This document shows positions 6,777 to 15,820 of a DNA stretch of 29,794 nucleotides, one piece after another (position 1 is the stretch's first letter; every line of letters starts with the position of its first letter). Position numbers and translations under genes: made by a program. The DNA comes from Bacillota bacterium (GTDB taxonomy: Bacteria; Bacillota; Clostridia; Lachnospirales; Lachnospiraceae): positions 1-29,794 of the forward strand of contig JAFACO010000435.1 in assembly GCA_023425485.1 (NCBI GenBank), in the 5' to 3' direction. The notes beneath the pieces were generated by a model. It had not been told where the DNA came from and did no database searches. It was given only the letters and a program-made list of their open reading frames with translations.

Positions 6777-7412
6777 ATGCAGAATGTTGAATTTATTTTA
6801 CCAAATGATATCGAGAATCGAAGCTTTGAAATAATAGCAACTGAGTTATTGGAGCATAACATTACACTTAAACCGGAGCAGGAGATGGTAACAAAACGTG
6901 TTATTCATACCAGTGCTGATTTTGAATATGCGGACACACTTACCTTCTCCGAAGGTGCTGTTGAGATTGCCAAAAAACTGATCTTAGCAGGAGCAGATAT
7001 AGTTACAGATACCAATATGGCGCTTGCCGGAGTGAATAAAAAAGTCTTAGCACATTATGGTGGTAAAGCACACTGCTTTATGGCAGAGGATAAAGTTGCT
7101 GAGATAGCAAAAGAGAGAAATGTTACCAGAGCAACCGTAAGTATGGAAATGGCAGCAAAGCTTGAAAAGCCGGTTATCTTTGCCATAGGAAATGCACCCA
7201 CAGCATTAATTCAATTACATGAGATGTATGAAAATAAAATTTTTATACCTGCTTTTATTATTGGAGTTCCAGTTGGATTTGTAAATGTAGTAGCTGCAAA
7301 GGAATTAATCTTACATACGGATATACCACACATCATTAATCAGGGAAGAAAAGGCGGCAGTAATGTAGCAGCTGCAATCTGTAATGCAATACTTTATGAA
7401 CTGGGGAGATAG
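6777..7412 (+). CDS. cbiC: cobalt-precorrin-8 methylmutase
   Basis: A 211-residue CbiC/CobH enzyme that moves the C11 methyl group to C12, turning cobalt-precorrin-8 into cobyrinate; it acts in the cytoplasm. The catalytic histidine lies in KRVIHTSADFEYA (His44), matching His43 of CobH. Other family blocks are GADIVTDTNMALAGVNK, EMAAKLEKPVIFAIGNAPTAL and VGVPVGFVNV...KEL followed by GRKGGSNVAAAICNA. Start at ATG 6777 after CAAGGAGATAG. It is the first gene of the riboswitch-controlled operon; cbiD starts 3 bases after the stop. Confidence 0.96.
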   Translation: MQNVEFILPNDIENRSFEIIATELLEHNITLKPEQEMVTKRVIHTSADFEYADTLTFSEGAVEIAKKLILAGADIVTDTNMALAGVNKKVLAHYGGKAHCFMAEDKVAEIAKERNVTRATVSMEMAAKLEKPVIFAIGNAPTALIQLHEMYENKIFIPAFIIGVPVGFVNVVAAKELILHTDIPHIINQGRKGGSNVAAAICNAILYELGR

Positions 7413-7414
7413 TT

Positions 7415-8536
7415 ATGCGTCATGGATTTACCACCGGAAGCTGTGCGGCGGCAGCAGCAAAAGCAGCAACCTATATGCTGCTAACTGGGAATGAGAAGAC
7501 TTTCATAACAATCGATACACCGAGAGGCATTCCCTTTGATGCAAAGATAGAAGAAATAATCAGAACGGAATCTATGGTCAGCTGTGCTGTAAGAAAAGCT
7601 GGTGGTGACGACCCGGATATTACTACAGGTACCCTGATATTTGCAACAATTACCTTAAGCCTAAATGACAATAATGGTGAGGGACCTTGTATTTTTATAG
7701 ATGGAGGAACAGGTGTTGGTCGGGTGACAAAGCGAGGCTTGGACCAACCGGTGGGCAATGCAGCAATCAATCATGTTCCCAGAGAAATGATTAAAAAAGA
7801 GGTGGAGCAAGTCTGTGAACTTATGGATTACAGAGGTGGAATAAAAGTGGTTATCTCTGTCCCGGACGGAGAAAATCTTGCAGATAAAACCTTTAATCCG
7901 AGGCTTGGTATTGTTGGAGGTATTTCTATTCTTGGAACCACAGGAATTGTGGAGCCAATGAGCAGTCAGGCGCTGTTAGATACCATTCGGGTTGAGTTGA
8001 ACGTTAGAAGAGAAGAAGGGTATAAGGCAATTGTCATTTCACCAGGAAATTACGGGCTGACCTTTATGAAAAATACGTATCAATATGATTTAGATAAAAG
8101 TATTAAATGCAGTAATTTCATTGGTAATACCATCGATATGGCAGTGGAATTGGGCTATGAGAAAGCGCTATTAACTGGTCATATCGGAAAGCTGATTAAA
8201 CTTTCTGGTGGAATAATGAACACCCACTCGAAAGAGGGGGATTGCCGCATGGAGCTGATGGCTGCAGCTGGGGTGCAAGCTGGAATAAGCGGAGAACTTG
8301 CAAGAGAGATTCTCTCTTGTGTCACCACAGAAGAGGCGTTGGAACGATTAAGGGAAAGTGATAAGCTAGCTCCTGCCATGGATTATATTGTTTCAAAAGC
8401 CTGCTTCTATCTTAACAAACGTGCTGCAGGAAAAATGCAGCTGGAATGTATTATGTATTCCAATGATTTTGGCGAACTGGCTAAGAGCAGTGGTGCACTG
8501 GAGCTTTTGCAGAAAATGATAAAGGGAGAAAAGTAA
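7415..8536 (+). CDS. cbiD: cobalt-precorrin-5B C1-methyltransferase
   Basis: A 373-residue CbiD protein, full length, beginning with the diagnostic MRHGFTTGSCAAAAAKAA. Later landmarks are GGDDPDITTG, DGGTGVGRVTKRGL with QPVGNAAINHVPR, LGIVGGISILGTTGIVEPMS and the GHIGKLIKL..GIMNTHSK block. It methylates C1 of the ring-contracted intermediate using SAM in the anaerobic route, taking the substrate produced by CbiG. A GGGGAG ribosome site lies in the end of cbiC; cbiF follows after two bases. CbiD is specific to the oxygen-independent pathway. Confidence 0.96.
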   Translation: MRHGFTTGSCAAAAAKAATYMLLTGNEKTFITIDTPRGIPFDAKIEEIIRTESMVSCAVRKAGGDDPDITTGTLIFATITLSLNDNNGEGPCIFIDGGTGVGRVTKRGLDQPVGNAAINHVPREMIKKEVEQVCELMDYRGGIKVVISVPDGENLADKTFNPRLGIVGGISILGTTGIVEPMSSQALLDTIRVELNVRREEGYKAIVISPGNYGLTFMKNTYQYDLDKSIKCSNFIGNTIDMAVELGYEKALLTGHIGKLIKLSGGIMNTHSKEGDCRMELMAAAGVQAGISGELAREILSCVTTEEALERLRESDKLAPAMDYIVSKACFYLNKRAAGKMQLECIMYSNDFGELAKSSGALELLQKMIKGEK

Positions 8537-8538
8537 GC

Positions 8539-9294
8539 ATGATTTATTTTGTTGGTGCCGGCAGCGGAGCGGTAGATTTAATTACCGTGCGGGCAATGCG
8601 GCTATTAGAGGGAGCTGATGTTATCATCTACGCTGGTTCATTGGTAAACCCAGAGCTACTGCAATATGCAAAGGCTGATTGTGAAATCCATAATAGTGCC
8701 AAGTTGACTTTAGAGGAAGTAATTGAAGTTATGAAGCAAGCAGAACAAGGAGGTAAAAATACAGTAAGACTACATACCGGAGATCCTAGTATTTATGGAG
8801 CAATACGAGAACAGATGGATATTTTGGATACATTAGATATCAAATATGAAAGTTGTCCGGGAGTGAGTGCCTGCTTTGGTGCTGCTGCCTCTTTAAATCT
8901 CGAATATACTCTTCCGGGAATTACACAAAGCCTAATCATTACAAGAATGGAAGGGAAAACTTCAGTACCTGAAAAGGAAAGTATTGAGAGTTTTGCAGCA
9001 CATGGGGCTTCCATGGCGATTTATTTAAGTACAGGGATGTTGGAGGAATTAGCGGATAGGTTAGTAAAAGGCGGATATACCTCGGATACACCAGCTGCTA
9101 TTGTTTATAAAGCTACCTGGCCCGAAGAAGAAGCTTACCTCTGTGACATTGAAACTCTGGCAGAGACCGCGAAAGCACATCATATTACTAAAACAGCATT
9201 AATCTTAATCGGAGAGGTTCTTCGACCTAAGACATATGAAAAATCCAGATTATACGCACCGGATTTTGAAACAGAATTTAGAAGAAAACATTAA
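8539..9294 (+). CDS. cbiF: cobalt-precorrin-4 C11-methyltransferase
   Basis: A 251-residue SAM-dependent tetrapyrrole methylase of the CobM/CbiF type. It opens with MIYFVGAGSGAVDLITVRAM (the GAGxG...D loop) and VIIYAGSLVNPELL, which is the CbiF-specific block. VRLHTGDPSIYGAIREQMD (about 74-92) and YESCPGVSACFGAAASL follow, then ITRMEGKT and the C-terminal IVYKATWPEE. It adds the C11 methyl to cobalt-precorrin-4. The start ATG follows AGGGAGAAAAGTAAGC; the gene is tightly packed between cbiD and cbiG. Confidence 0.95.
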   Translation: MIYFVGAGSGAVDLITVRAMRLLEGADVIIYAGSLVNPELLQYAKADCEIHNSAKLTLEEVIEVMKQAEQGGKNTVRLHTGDPSIYGAIREQMDILDTLDIKYESCPGVSACFGAAASLNLEYTLPGITQSLIITRMEGKTSVPEKESIESFAAHGASMAIYLSTGMLEELADRLVKGGYTSDTPAAIVYKATWPEEEAYLCDIETLAETAKAHHITKTALILIGEVLRPKTYEKSRLYAPDFETEFRRKH

Positions 9295-9323
9295 CCTATA
9301 GATGACTGGGAATGGAGGTAACA

Positions 9324-10382
9324 ATGAAAATATGCATAATAAGCTTTACCTCTAACGGAGTTGATTTATCAATAAAAATAAAGGAGCTGGCGGATAGGGA
9401 ACAGGAAGTTACCTTATATACCAAAGCTTCTGTGATAAAGCAAAAGGTAACCTCCAATCTATATAAGGTAGAAGAAGGATTGTCCGATTGGACGAAAGAA
9501 CATTTTCAGAAGAAAGAGGCACTTGTCTTTATTGGAGCCAGTGGAATTGCGGTAAGGGCTATTTCTCCTTATGTGAATGATAAACTTAGCGACCCTGCGG
9601 TTTTGGTCATTGATGAAGGAGGAAGCTTCGTAATCCCAATATTATCGGGCCATTACGGCGGAGCCAATGGACTGGCACGTAATCTGGCTGACAAGCTTAA
9701 TGCAACAGCGGTAATCACGACGGCCACGGATGTAAATAGACTATTTGCGGTGGATGTATTTGCTAAGAAAAATGACTTACATATCTGTAATAGAGATGGA
9801 ATTGAAAAAATATCTTCTGCTGTTCTTAACAAGAACAAAGTAACAATTGCCATATGTGGTGAAGTTAAGGGAGTTATACCGAAGGAACTTACCTTGATTG
9901 ACTATCCGGTGAGTAAAGCATCTGTCATTGTTTCTCCTTTTAAGGAAGACAATCAAAAAGCAGACCTGCAGCTATGCCCCAAGGCGTATGTAATAGGGAT
10001 AGGCTGCAGGCGTAACAAATCCTGTGCGGAATTAGAGACTGCCGTAAAGAGGCAGATAGATCGGATAGGTATTCGAAGGGAATCGATTATGGCCTTTGCC
10101 TCTATTGACCGAAAAAAGGACGAAGATGGGATAGTCAGTTTAGCAAGCCATTATAATCTACCCTTTTTAACATTTACAGAGGATACCTTAAAAGAAATAC
10201 CAGGTGAATTTAATTCCTCTGCCTTTGTGGAAGAACAGGTTGGGGTAGATAATGTATGTGAGCGTTCAGCCCTGGCGGCTTGCGGTGATAACGGAAAACT
10301 AATCTTAGAAAAACAAGCAGAGAATGGAATTACAGTTGCAATAGCAGAAAGAAAATGGAGTGTAACCTTTGATGAAGCATAA
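9324..10382 (+). CDS. cbiG: cobalt-precorrin-5A hydrolase
   Basis: A 352-residue CbiG that opens the delta-lactone of cobalt-precorrin-5A and releases the extruded two-carbon unit as acetaldehyde. The N-terminal domain contains LVFIGASGIAVRAISPYV, DPAVLVIDEGGSFVIPILSGHYGGANGLA and TTATDVN; the C-terminal CobE-like domain starts around YVIGIGCRRNKSC and has FASIDRKKDE and GVDNVCERSAL. ATG 9324 is preferred over ATG 9312 because the GGAGG ribosome site lies between them. The end overlaps cbiH by 11 bases, suggesting coupled translation. Confidence 0.94.
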   Translation: MKICIISFTSNGVDLSIKIKELADREQEVTLYTKASVIKQKVTSNLYKVEEGLSDWTKEHFQKKEALVFIGASGIAVRAISPYVNDKLSDPAVLVIDEGGSFVIPILSGHYGGANGLARNLADKLNATAVITTATDVNRLFAVDVFAKKNDLHICNRDGIEKISSAVLNKNKVTIAICGEVKGVIPKELTLIDYPVSKASVIVSPFKEDNQKADLQLCPKAYVIGIGCRRNKSCAELETAVKRQIDRIGIRRESIMAFASIDRKKDEDGIVSLASHYNLPFLTFTEDTLKEIPGEFNSSAFVEEQVGVDNVCERSALAACGDNGKLILEKQAENGITVAIAERKWSVTFDEA

Positions 10383-11103
10383 GATATATGTAGTTGGAAT
10401 CGGACCGGGTGTCGAGGAAATGATGACAGTACAAGCAATACAGGTATTGGAGGCATGTGATACCATTATTGGTTATACCGTTTACCTGGAGCTTCTGGGC
10501 GAAAGATTTTCCGGCAAGGAGTTTTTATCAACCCCAATGCGGAAAGAGACAGAACGATGCAGGATGTGTTTTGAGGAAGCTTTAAAGGGAAAAACAGTAG
10601 CAATGATCTGCAGCGGAGATGCTGGAGTATATGGTATGGCCTCCTTAATGTATGAACTTGTTAATGAATACCCGGATTGTGAACTTACGATTATTCCAGG
10701 CATCACTGCGGCAAACAGCGGGGCAGCCTGTTTGGGTGCACCACTAAATCATGACTATTGCGTCATAAGCCTAAGTGATTTATTAACTCCCTGGGAGCTG
10801 ATAGAACGAAGATTAACAGCGGCAGCAAAAGGTGATTTCTGTATTGCTCTCTACAATCCTTCCAGCCATAAGAGAGCTGATTATTTAAAAAGAGCCTGTG
10901 ATATCTTGTTGGAACATTTGGAAGAGAGCAGAAGCTGCGGATATATCGAAAACATAGGCAGAGATGGAACAAAAACAGTTACTTGTACTTTAAAGGAACT
11001 AAGAGAAGAACAGGTTAATATGTTCACTACGGTGTTCATCGGGAATTCCCAGACCATGCTGCAGAAGGGTAAATTGGTGACAAAAAGGGGATATCAGCTA
11101 TGA
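10372..11103 (+). CDS. cbiH: cobalt-precorrin-3 C17-methyltransferase
   Basis: A 243-residue CbiH/CobJ tetrapyrrole methylase that methylates C17 and drives ring contraction in the anaerobic route. Landmarks: YVVGIGPG near the start, GYTVYLELL, VAMICSGDAGVYGMASLMYEL, IPGITAANSGAACLGAPLNHDYCVISLSDLLTPW, then FCIALYNPSSHKR and TVFIGNSQT near the C-terminus. I use ATG 10372; a TTG one codon earlier is also in frame. The start lies inside cbiG and the stop forms an ATGA overlap with the next gene. No Fe-S-cluster C-terminal extension is present. Confidence 0.95.
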   Translation: MKHKIYVVGIGPGVEEMMTVQAIQVLEACDTIIGYTVYLELLGERFSGKEFLSTPMRKETERCRMCFEEALKGKTVAMICSGDAGVYGMASLMYELVNEYPDCELTIIPGITAANSGAACLGAPLNHDYCVISLSDLLTPWELIERRLTAAAKGDFCIALYNPSSHKRADYLKRACDILLEHLEESRSCGYIENIGRDGTKTVTCTLKELREEQVNMFTTVFIGNSQTMLQKGKLVTKRGYQL

Positions 11104-13157
11104 AGCAGGTGTTGATATTTGCAGGAACTACGGAAGGACGAAGTATTGCAGAATGCTTATGCAGGAATAAAATCAACTGTACGGTCTGCGTTGCCACGGA
11201 GTACGGAGAGCAGGTCATGGAAAAACAACCGGGATTAACAATTCAATCCGGTAGAATGAATTCTGATGAGATGAGACAATTTATTGTGGAGGGGGATTAT
11301 CTTGCTGTGGTAGATGCCACTCACCCTTTTGCAACGGTGGTTTCTGAGAATATTAAAAAAAGTATGGAGAAGCTTTTAATACCATATTTACGCTTAAAGC
11401 GAAATACAAATTGTAATTTGGACGAGCAGAAGGACATATTCTACTTTTCAGATCATGAAGCCTGTGCATCAGCCTTAACTGCTGAATTGGGGAATGTTTT
11501 ACTAACTACAGGAAGTAAAGATTTAGCTGTTTATAGCAATAAGCAAGAACTTTCCTCCAGACTATACGTAAGAGTGTTGCCAAGCCTCGAAAGTATTTCC
11601 CTTTGCTATGACAATGGCATTACCGGAAAACAGATTCTTGCCTTACAAGGACCATTTACCGTAGAAATGAATGAAGCCATGATAAAGCAGTATAACATAA
11701 GATATCTGGTAACAAAGGAAAGTGGCATTACCGGTGGGCTTATTGAAAAATTACAAGCTGCCAAAAACACTGGTATTAAGACAATGATAATTGGCAATCC
11801 AGAATTGATCGAAGGGTATTCCTTCGAGGGGGTCTGTAGCGAAATTGAGAAACTGACACGGAAAAAGCTGAAAGTTGAGGAACGGATGCAGATTTCCTTA
11901 ATTGGCATCGGAATGGGTAACCAATCGCTTCTTACGAGAGAAGCCGAAGAGTTAATTCATAACGCAGATGTTATTTTTGGAGCGAACAGACTCTTAGCGG
12001 GGGTATCAAGCCGTGCTGTTAAATTAGCTTATTATCAGGCAGTGGATATCCTTCCTTTTCTTAAGAAAAAGGGTTGGGAGCAACAGGCTTATCCTAAGGA
12101 AAGAAACATTGTAATTCTCTTTTCTGGTGATACAGGCTTTTATAGTGGAGCTGATAAAATGTATGAGGCTTTAAACCAGGAAATCTCCAATGGAGACTTG
12201 GAGGCAGATGTAAAAATATATCCTGGTATTTCTTCTATCGCTTATCTTGCCGCTAAGCTTGGTATTAGCTGGCAGGATGCAACTATTATAAGTATCCATG
12301 GGCGTGCGGGTAATGTGTTAGAGGCTATTAAACGTAATAAGAAAACCTATTTACTTACCTCTGGGTTAGAAGATATAAAAATACTTGGATTAAAGTTATT
12401 GCAGGAAGGATTATCCGGGGTAAATATACAGATTGGTTATCAGCTTTCCTATCCGGAGGAGAGAATTCTATCACTAAAGCCAGAGGAATGTTTAAAACTT
12501 GAGAAGGATGGTCTTTACGCCTGCTTTATAGAAAATAAAGGGGCAGAGAAGAACTATCTGACACATGGATTACCGGACGGAGAGTTTATTCGAGATAAAG
12601 TACCAATGACCAAGGAGGAAGTCCGTGAAATATCAATCTGCAAGCTCGGATTATATAAGGAAGCCATTCTCTACGATATAGGCAGTGGGACGGGCTCTAT
12701 AGCAATTGAGTGCGCTAGATTGTCGGATAGTGTACAAGTATATGCAATTGAGAAGAAACAGGAAGCAGTTCAACTTATTGAGAAAAACCGTAAACGATTT
12801 GACCTGAATAACCTGGCCCTTGTGGCAGGAGAGGCGCCGGAAGTGTTGGAGGTGCTGCCGACTCCCACGCATGCATTTATCGGTGGGAGCAGTGGAAATT
12901 TGAAAGGAATTCTAGAAGTGCTGTATCAAAAAAATCCTGAATTGCGTGTTGTGATAAATGCAATTACCCTTGAAACCTTACAGGAAGTAATGAGACTAAC
13001 AGAGGAACTGTCAGTTACAAAGGTTGATATTGTTCAAGTACAGGTGAATAGGGCACATGAGGTGGGTAGGTATCATATGATGCAGGCAGAGAATCCAGTT
13101 TATATTGTGTCCTTTCATTTTACAGGAGGGCAAATCAATATAAGTCCTATCCTATAA
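11100..13157 (+). CDS. cbiJET: trifunctional fusion CbiJ-CbiE-CbiT (precorrin-6A reductase, C5- and C15-methyltransferase/decarboxylase)
   Basis: A 685-residue protein joining three pathway enzymes. Residues about 1-250 are CobK/CbiJ reductase: VLIFAGTTEGRSIAECL, VVDATHPFA, LLTTGSKDLAVY, RYLVTKESG. Residues about 263-480 are the CbiE methylase: SLIGIGMGNQSLLTREA, DVIFGANRLL, VILFSGDTGFYSGA, YPGISSIAYLAAKLG, SIHGR. Residues about 486-685 are CbiT: LTHGLPDGEFIRDKVPMTKEEVR, then the Rossmann motif LYDIGSGTGSIAIECA, and AFIGGSSGNL. Together they reduce cobalt-precorrin-6A, methylate C5 and C15 and decarboxylate C12. CbiE-CbiT fusion (CobL) is well known; a reductase domain added at the front is less common. 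No frameshift or internal stop is seen. The ATG overlaps the cbiH stop. Confidence 0.94.
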   Translation: MKQVLIFAGTTEGRSIAECLCRNKINCTVCVATEYGEQVMEKQPGLTIQSGRMNSDEMRQFIVEGDYLAVVDATHPFATVVSENIKKSMEKLLIPYLRLKRNTNCNLDEQKDIFYFSDHEACASALTAELGNVLLTTGSKDLAVYSNKQELSSRLYVRVLPSLESISLCYDNGITGKQILALQGPFTVEMNEAMIKQYNIRYLVTKESGITGGLIEKLQAAKNTGIKTMIIGNPELIEGYSFEGVCSEIEKLTRKKLKVEERMQISLIGIGMGNQSLLTREAEELIHNADVIFGANRLLAGVSSRAVKLAYYQAVDILPFLKKKGWEQQAYPKERNIVILFSGDTGFYSGADKMYEALNQEISNGDLEADVKIYPGISSIAYLAAKLGISWQDATIISIHGRAGNVLEAIKRNKKTYLLTSGLEDIKILGLKLLQEGLSGVNIQIGYQLSYPEERILSLKPEECLKLEKDGLYACFIENKGAEKNYLTHGLPDGEFIRDKVPMTKEEVREISICKLGLYKEAILYDIGSGTGSIAIECARLSDSVQVYAIEKKQEAVQLIEKNRKRFDLNNLALVAGEAPEVLEVLPTPTHAFIGGSSGNLKGILEVLYQKNPELRVVINAITLETLQEVMRLTEELSVTKVDIVQVQVNRAHEVGRYHMMQAENPVYIVSFHFTGGQINISPIL

Positions 13158-13284
13158 ATCCTTAGGAGAGGCATAACATAAGTTATGGTTATGCGAATTA
13201 GTAGTGCACAAATGAGTATGAAGTATGAGAATCAAATGACATACAGAAGTAATAATTAGATTGCTTAAGAAGGAGGAAAGGTAA

Positions 13285-14076
13285 GTGAGAAGAAATCATA
13301 GACATGTATCCATAGATTACAATTCCTATAACTCTGGAATAAGCAGTTGGAATACCTCCTTTAAAGTAATATTTACCTTAAGCGCTCTAATTACTGTAAT
13401 TGCAGCTGATTCCCCAAGTATTTCATTAATGACCTTATGTTATATGATGCTTCTTAGCCTATTAATTGCAAAAATAGAAGTAAGGGATTATTATCACCTA
13501 ATGCTCCTTCCAGCTGCTTTTATAGTGCTTGGAGGAATTGCAATTTTGATTCAGTTTGGTCAGGAGACAGAAACCTTATTTAATATCCGATTTTTTTGGA
13601 CAAGACTTTATGTTACCTGTGCCAGTGCAGACTTAGCAACAAATACAATATTAAAAGCCTTTGCTGCGGTAAGTGCCCTTTATGTTATGACACTTTCCAC
13701 ACCCATGGGTGAAATTATCTCTGTCTTTCGAAAAATTCGTGTGCCGGAGATTATATTAGAGCTTATGTATCTCATTTACAGGTACATATTTATTCTTTCA
13801 GAAATCAAACAACAGCAAAAGGATGCTTCCGTTTCGAGATTGGGCTATTGTGACCTTAGGACTTCCTTTCGTACCTTTAGCAGTGAAATAGCAACTCTAT
13901 TTGTGCTATCCATGAAAAAGGCAGATCAGTATTATGATGCGATGGAGGCTAGGGGTTATGAAGGCAGCTTAAGGTTCTGGGAAGAAAAAAAGAAACTTAC
14001 GGTAAAACAACTGATGTTTGCCGGGGGATATGGTGTATTACTCATCGCTTTTGTCATAAAGGAGTATTGCTTATGA
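13285..14076 (+). CDS. cbiQ: ECF cobalt transporter T component (membrane coupling protein)
   Basis: A 263-residue integral membrane protein with about five to six hydrophobic helices (first near residues 27-60). The coupling motifs of ECF T components are present: VSRLGYCDLRTS and the region YDAMEARGYEGSLRFW (about 216-231), the A-R-G motif that contacts the ATPase. FRKIRVPEIILELMYLIYRYIFIL is the typical CbiQ segment. The start is GTG at 13285, set by a strong AAGGAGGAAAGG. It overlaps the cbiO start (ATGA). A 127-bp gap separates it from the corrin-ring genes, with no terminator. Confidence 0.94.
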   Translation: MRRNHRHVSIDYNSYNSGISSWNTSFKVIFTLSALITVIAADSPSISLMTLCYMMLLSLLIAKIEVRDYYHLMLLPAAFIVLGGIAILIQFGQETETLFNIRFFWTRLYVTCASADLATNTILKAFAAVSALYVMTLSTPMGEIISVFRKIRVPEIILELMYLIYRYIFILSEIKQQQKDASVSRLGYCDLRTSFRTFSSEIATLFVLSMKKADQYYDAMEARGYEGSLRFWEEKKKLTVKQLMFAGGYGVLLIAFVIKEYCL

Positions 14077-14894
14077 GGGAGAAGATTTTGGAGGTAAATC
14101 AACTTATATTTGCCTATGAAAAGGATAAGAAGGTTATAAAGGATTTGAGTGTTACAATTTACAGCAATGAAAAGATTGCAGTTCTAGGAGCAAATGGAGC
14201 AGGAAAATCTACTTTTTTTCTAAATCTGAATGGTGTAAGAGAACCGAGTTCCGGTGAAATCAAGTATCGCGGTGAGAGCATTCATAGAAAAAATAAGAAT
14301 GTATTAAGAAGAAATGTGGGAATTGTATTTCAAGAGGCAGATCATCAAATTATAGCATCCACAGTTAAGGCAGAGGTCGCTTTTGGACCTATGAACATGA
14401 AGCTTTCCAAAGAGGAAGTGGAGCAGAGAACCCTGGCTGCGATAATGGAAATGAACTTACAAAACCACGTGCATCGTCCGCCCCACTATCTAAGCGGAGG
14501 AGAGAAAAAAAGAGTCAGTATTGCAGATATTCTAGCAATGGACTCGGAAGTAATTATCTTTGACGAACCAACGGCTTCTCTTGACCCGGTAAATGCAAGT
14601 ATGTTGGAAGAAGTTCTAAATAAAATGGAGGAAGCAGGGAAAACAATTCTGCTTTCCACTCATGATGTGGATTTTGCTTTTCGTTTTGCCGAGCGTATCT
14701 TAGTTTTTTCTGAAGGACGACTAATTGGTGATGGAACATCGGAATCAATTTTTATGGACGAGGAGTTACTAAAAAAAGCAAACTTAAAAAAACCAACTTA
14801 CCTTCAAATATATGAGTTGCTGTTACAAAAAGGAATTATAAAGGCTAGAGCTGAGATTCCTAAGAATTTAAAGGAATTCGAACTACTCTTTTAA
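14073..14894 (+). CDS. cbiO: ECF cobalt transporter ATP-binding protein
   Basis: A 273-residue ABC ATPase powering cobalt import together with CbiM, CbiN and CbiQ. All motifs are present: Walker A GANGAGKST (39-47), Q-loop IVFQEADHQI, signature LSGGEKKRVSIADILAM, Walker B VIIFDEPTASLDP, and switch histidine in LSTHDVDFAF. The DHQI variant after the Q-loop glutamine is typical of the CbiO/EcfA type. ATG 14073 overlaps the cbiQ stop and follows AAGGAG; a TTG two codons earlier is less likely. Confidence 0.95.
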   Translation: MREKILEVNQLIFAYEKDKKVIKDLSVTIYSNEKIAVLGANGAGKSTFFLNLNGVREPSSGEIKYRGESIHRKNKNVLRRNVGIVFQEADHQIIASTVKAEVAFGPMNMKLSKEEVEQRTLAAIMEMNLQNHVHRPPHYLSGGEKKRVSIADILAMDSEVIIFDEPTASLDPVNASMLEEVLNKMEEAGKTILLSTHDVDFAFRFAERILVFSEGRLIGDGTSESIFMDEELLKKANLKKPTYLQIYELLLQKGIIKARAEIPKNLKEFELLF

Positions 14895-15069
14895 AGTAAA
14901 TGTAAACTATTCTGGACCAAGCTAGAAAGCCATCGGTTTCTTCACTGTTTGGCTCTCACCAAACATAAATATTTAATATTATCCTTAGAAAGAAAAGCTT
15001 TCACAGCTGATTTTTAGATATTTTTTGGTTCTGAATAGTTGTAAATAATTATAATAGGAGGTTATAACT
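14895..15069. other. 175-bp intergenic stretch between cbiO and cbiM
   Basis: AT-rich, with only short hairpins (for example TTTGG/CCAAA around 14950). No B12 box and no terminator-type stem with a T-run were seen. A TATAAT at 15050-15055 lies only 15 bases before the cbiM start and overlaps its ribosome-site region, so it is a poor promoter candidate. It ends in TAGGAGG, the cbiM ribosome site. Confidence 0.4.
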
Positions 15070-15819
15070 ATGACAAAGAAACAGAAGAAACTGATTGCAA
15101 TCCTTGCAATCCTATCGGTGAGCTTAAGCTTTACCCCAATTGCTAATGCAATGCACATTATGGAGGGTTATCTTTCACCTCAATTTAGTATTGGCTGGGG
15201 AATCCTATGTATTCCCTTCTTAGTTTCAGGTTTTCTTGCAATTAAAAGGAATTTAAAGGAGAACAGAAGGAATATTACCTTGCTGGCAATGGCAGGAGCA
15301 TTTATTTTTGTTATTTCATCTTTAAAAATTCCCTCAGTAACCGGAAGTTGTTCCCATATGACAGGTACAGGCTTAGGAGCAATTTTATTTGGACCAGCTA
15401 CGGTAAGCATACTTGGAATTATTGTTTTGATATTTCAGGCTATTTTGTTAGCACATGGCGGACTTACTACCCTGGGTGCAAATACTTTTTCCATGGCAAT
15501 CGCAGGACCATTTCTTAGTTATGCAATCTACTTTATCTGTAAGAAATCGAAGGTTAATCGTAAGCTTGCAATCTTTTTAGCAGCCTTTCTCGGCGATATT
15601 TTTACTTACTGTGTGACTAGCTTTCAGCTTGCAATCGCTTATCCGGCTACCGAAGGTGGAGTTATGCTGTCACTAGAGAAGTTCTTAAGTGTATTCGCAC
15701 CAACGCAGCTGCCTCTGGCAATTTTAGAAGGTATTCTTACGGTTTTAATTGTTATTGCATTGGAAACTTATGCACAGCCTGAACTGAAAACACTTCGTAC
15801 TTTTAAGGAGGTAAAATAA
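15070..15819 (+). CDS. cbiM: ECF cobalt transporter substrate-binding membrane protein
   Basis: A 249-residue CbiM. A cleavable signal peptide (KKQKK, hydrophobic stretch, ending IANA at residue 27) is followed directly by MHIMEGYLSP. Cleavage would expose Met-His-Ile, and the second residue, His29, is the known N-terminal metal ligand of CbiM/NikM proteins. Further blocks are the SLKIPSVTGSCSHMTGTGLGAILFGP segment and about seven helices. The context (cbiN, cbiQ, cbiO and B12 genes) specifies cobalt rather than nickel. The start follows TAGGAGG. Confidence 0.95.
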   Translation: MTKKQKKLIAILAILSVSLSFTPIANAMHIMEGYLSPQFSIGWGILCIPFLVSGFLAIKRNLKENRRNITLLAMAGAFIFVISSLKIPSVTGSCSHMTGTGLGAILFGPATVSILGIIVLIFQAILLAHGGLTTLGANTFSMAIAGPFLSYAIYFICKKSKVNRKLAIFLAAFLGDIFTYCVTSFQLAIAYPATEGGVMLSLEKFLSVFAPTQLPLAILEGILTVLIVIALETYAQPELKTLRTFKEVK

Positions 15820-15820
15820 G

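Noticed and set aside
13171..13194. Hairpin GCATAAC/GTTATGC after the cbiJET fusion
   Set aside because: No T-run follows, so it is not a normal terminator; it might only slow polymerase or protect an RNA end.
15050..15055. TATAAT box before cbiM as a promoter
   Set aside because: It would place the transcription start in or at the ribosome site, and no -35 was seen at the right distance.
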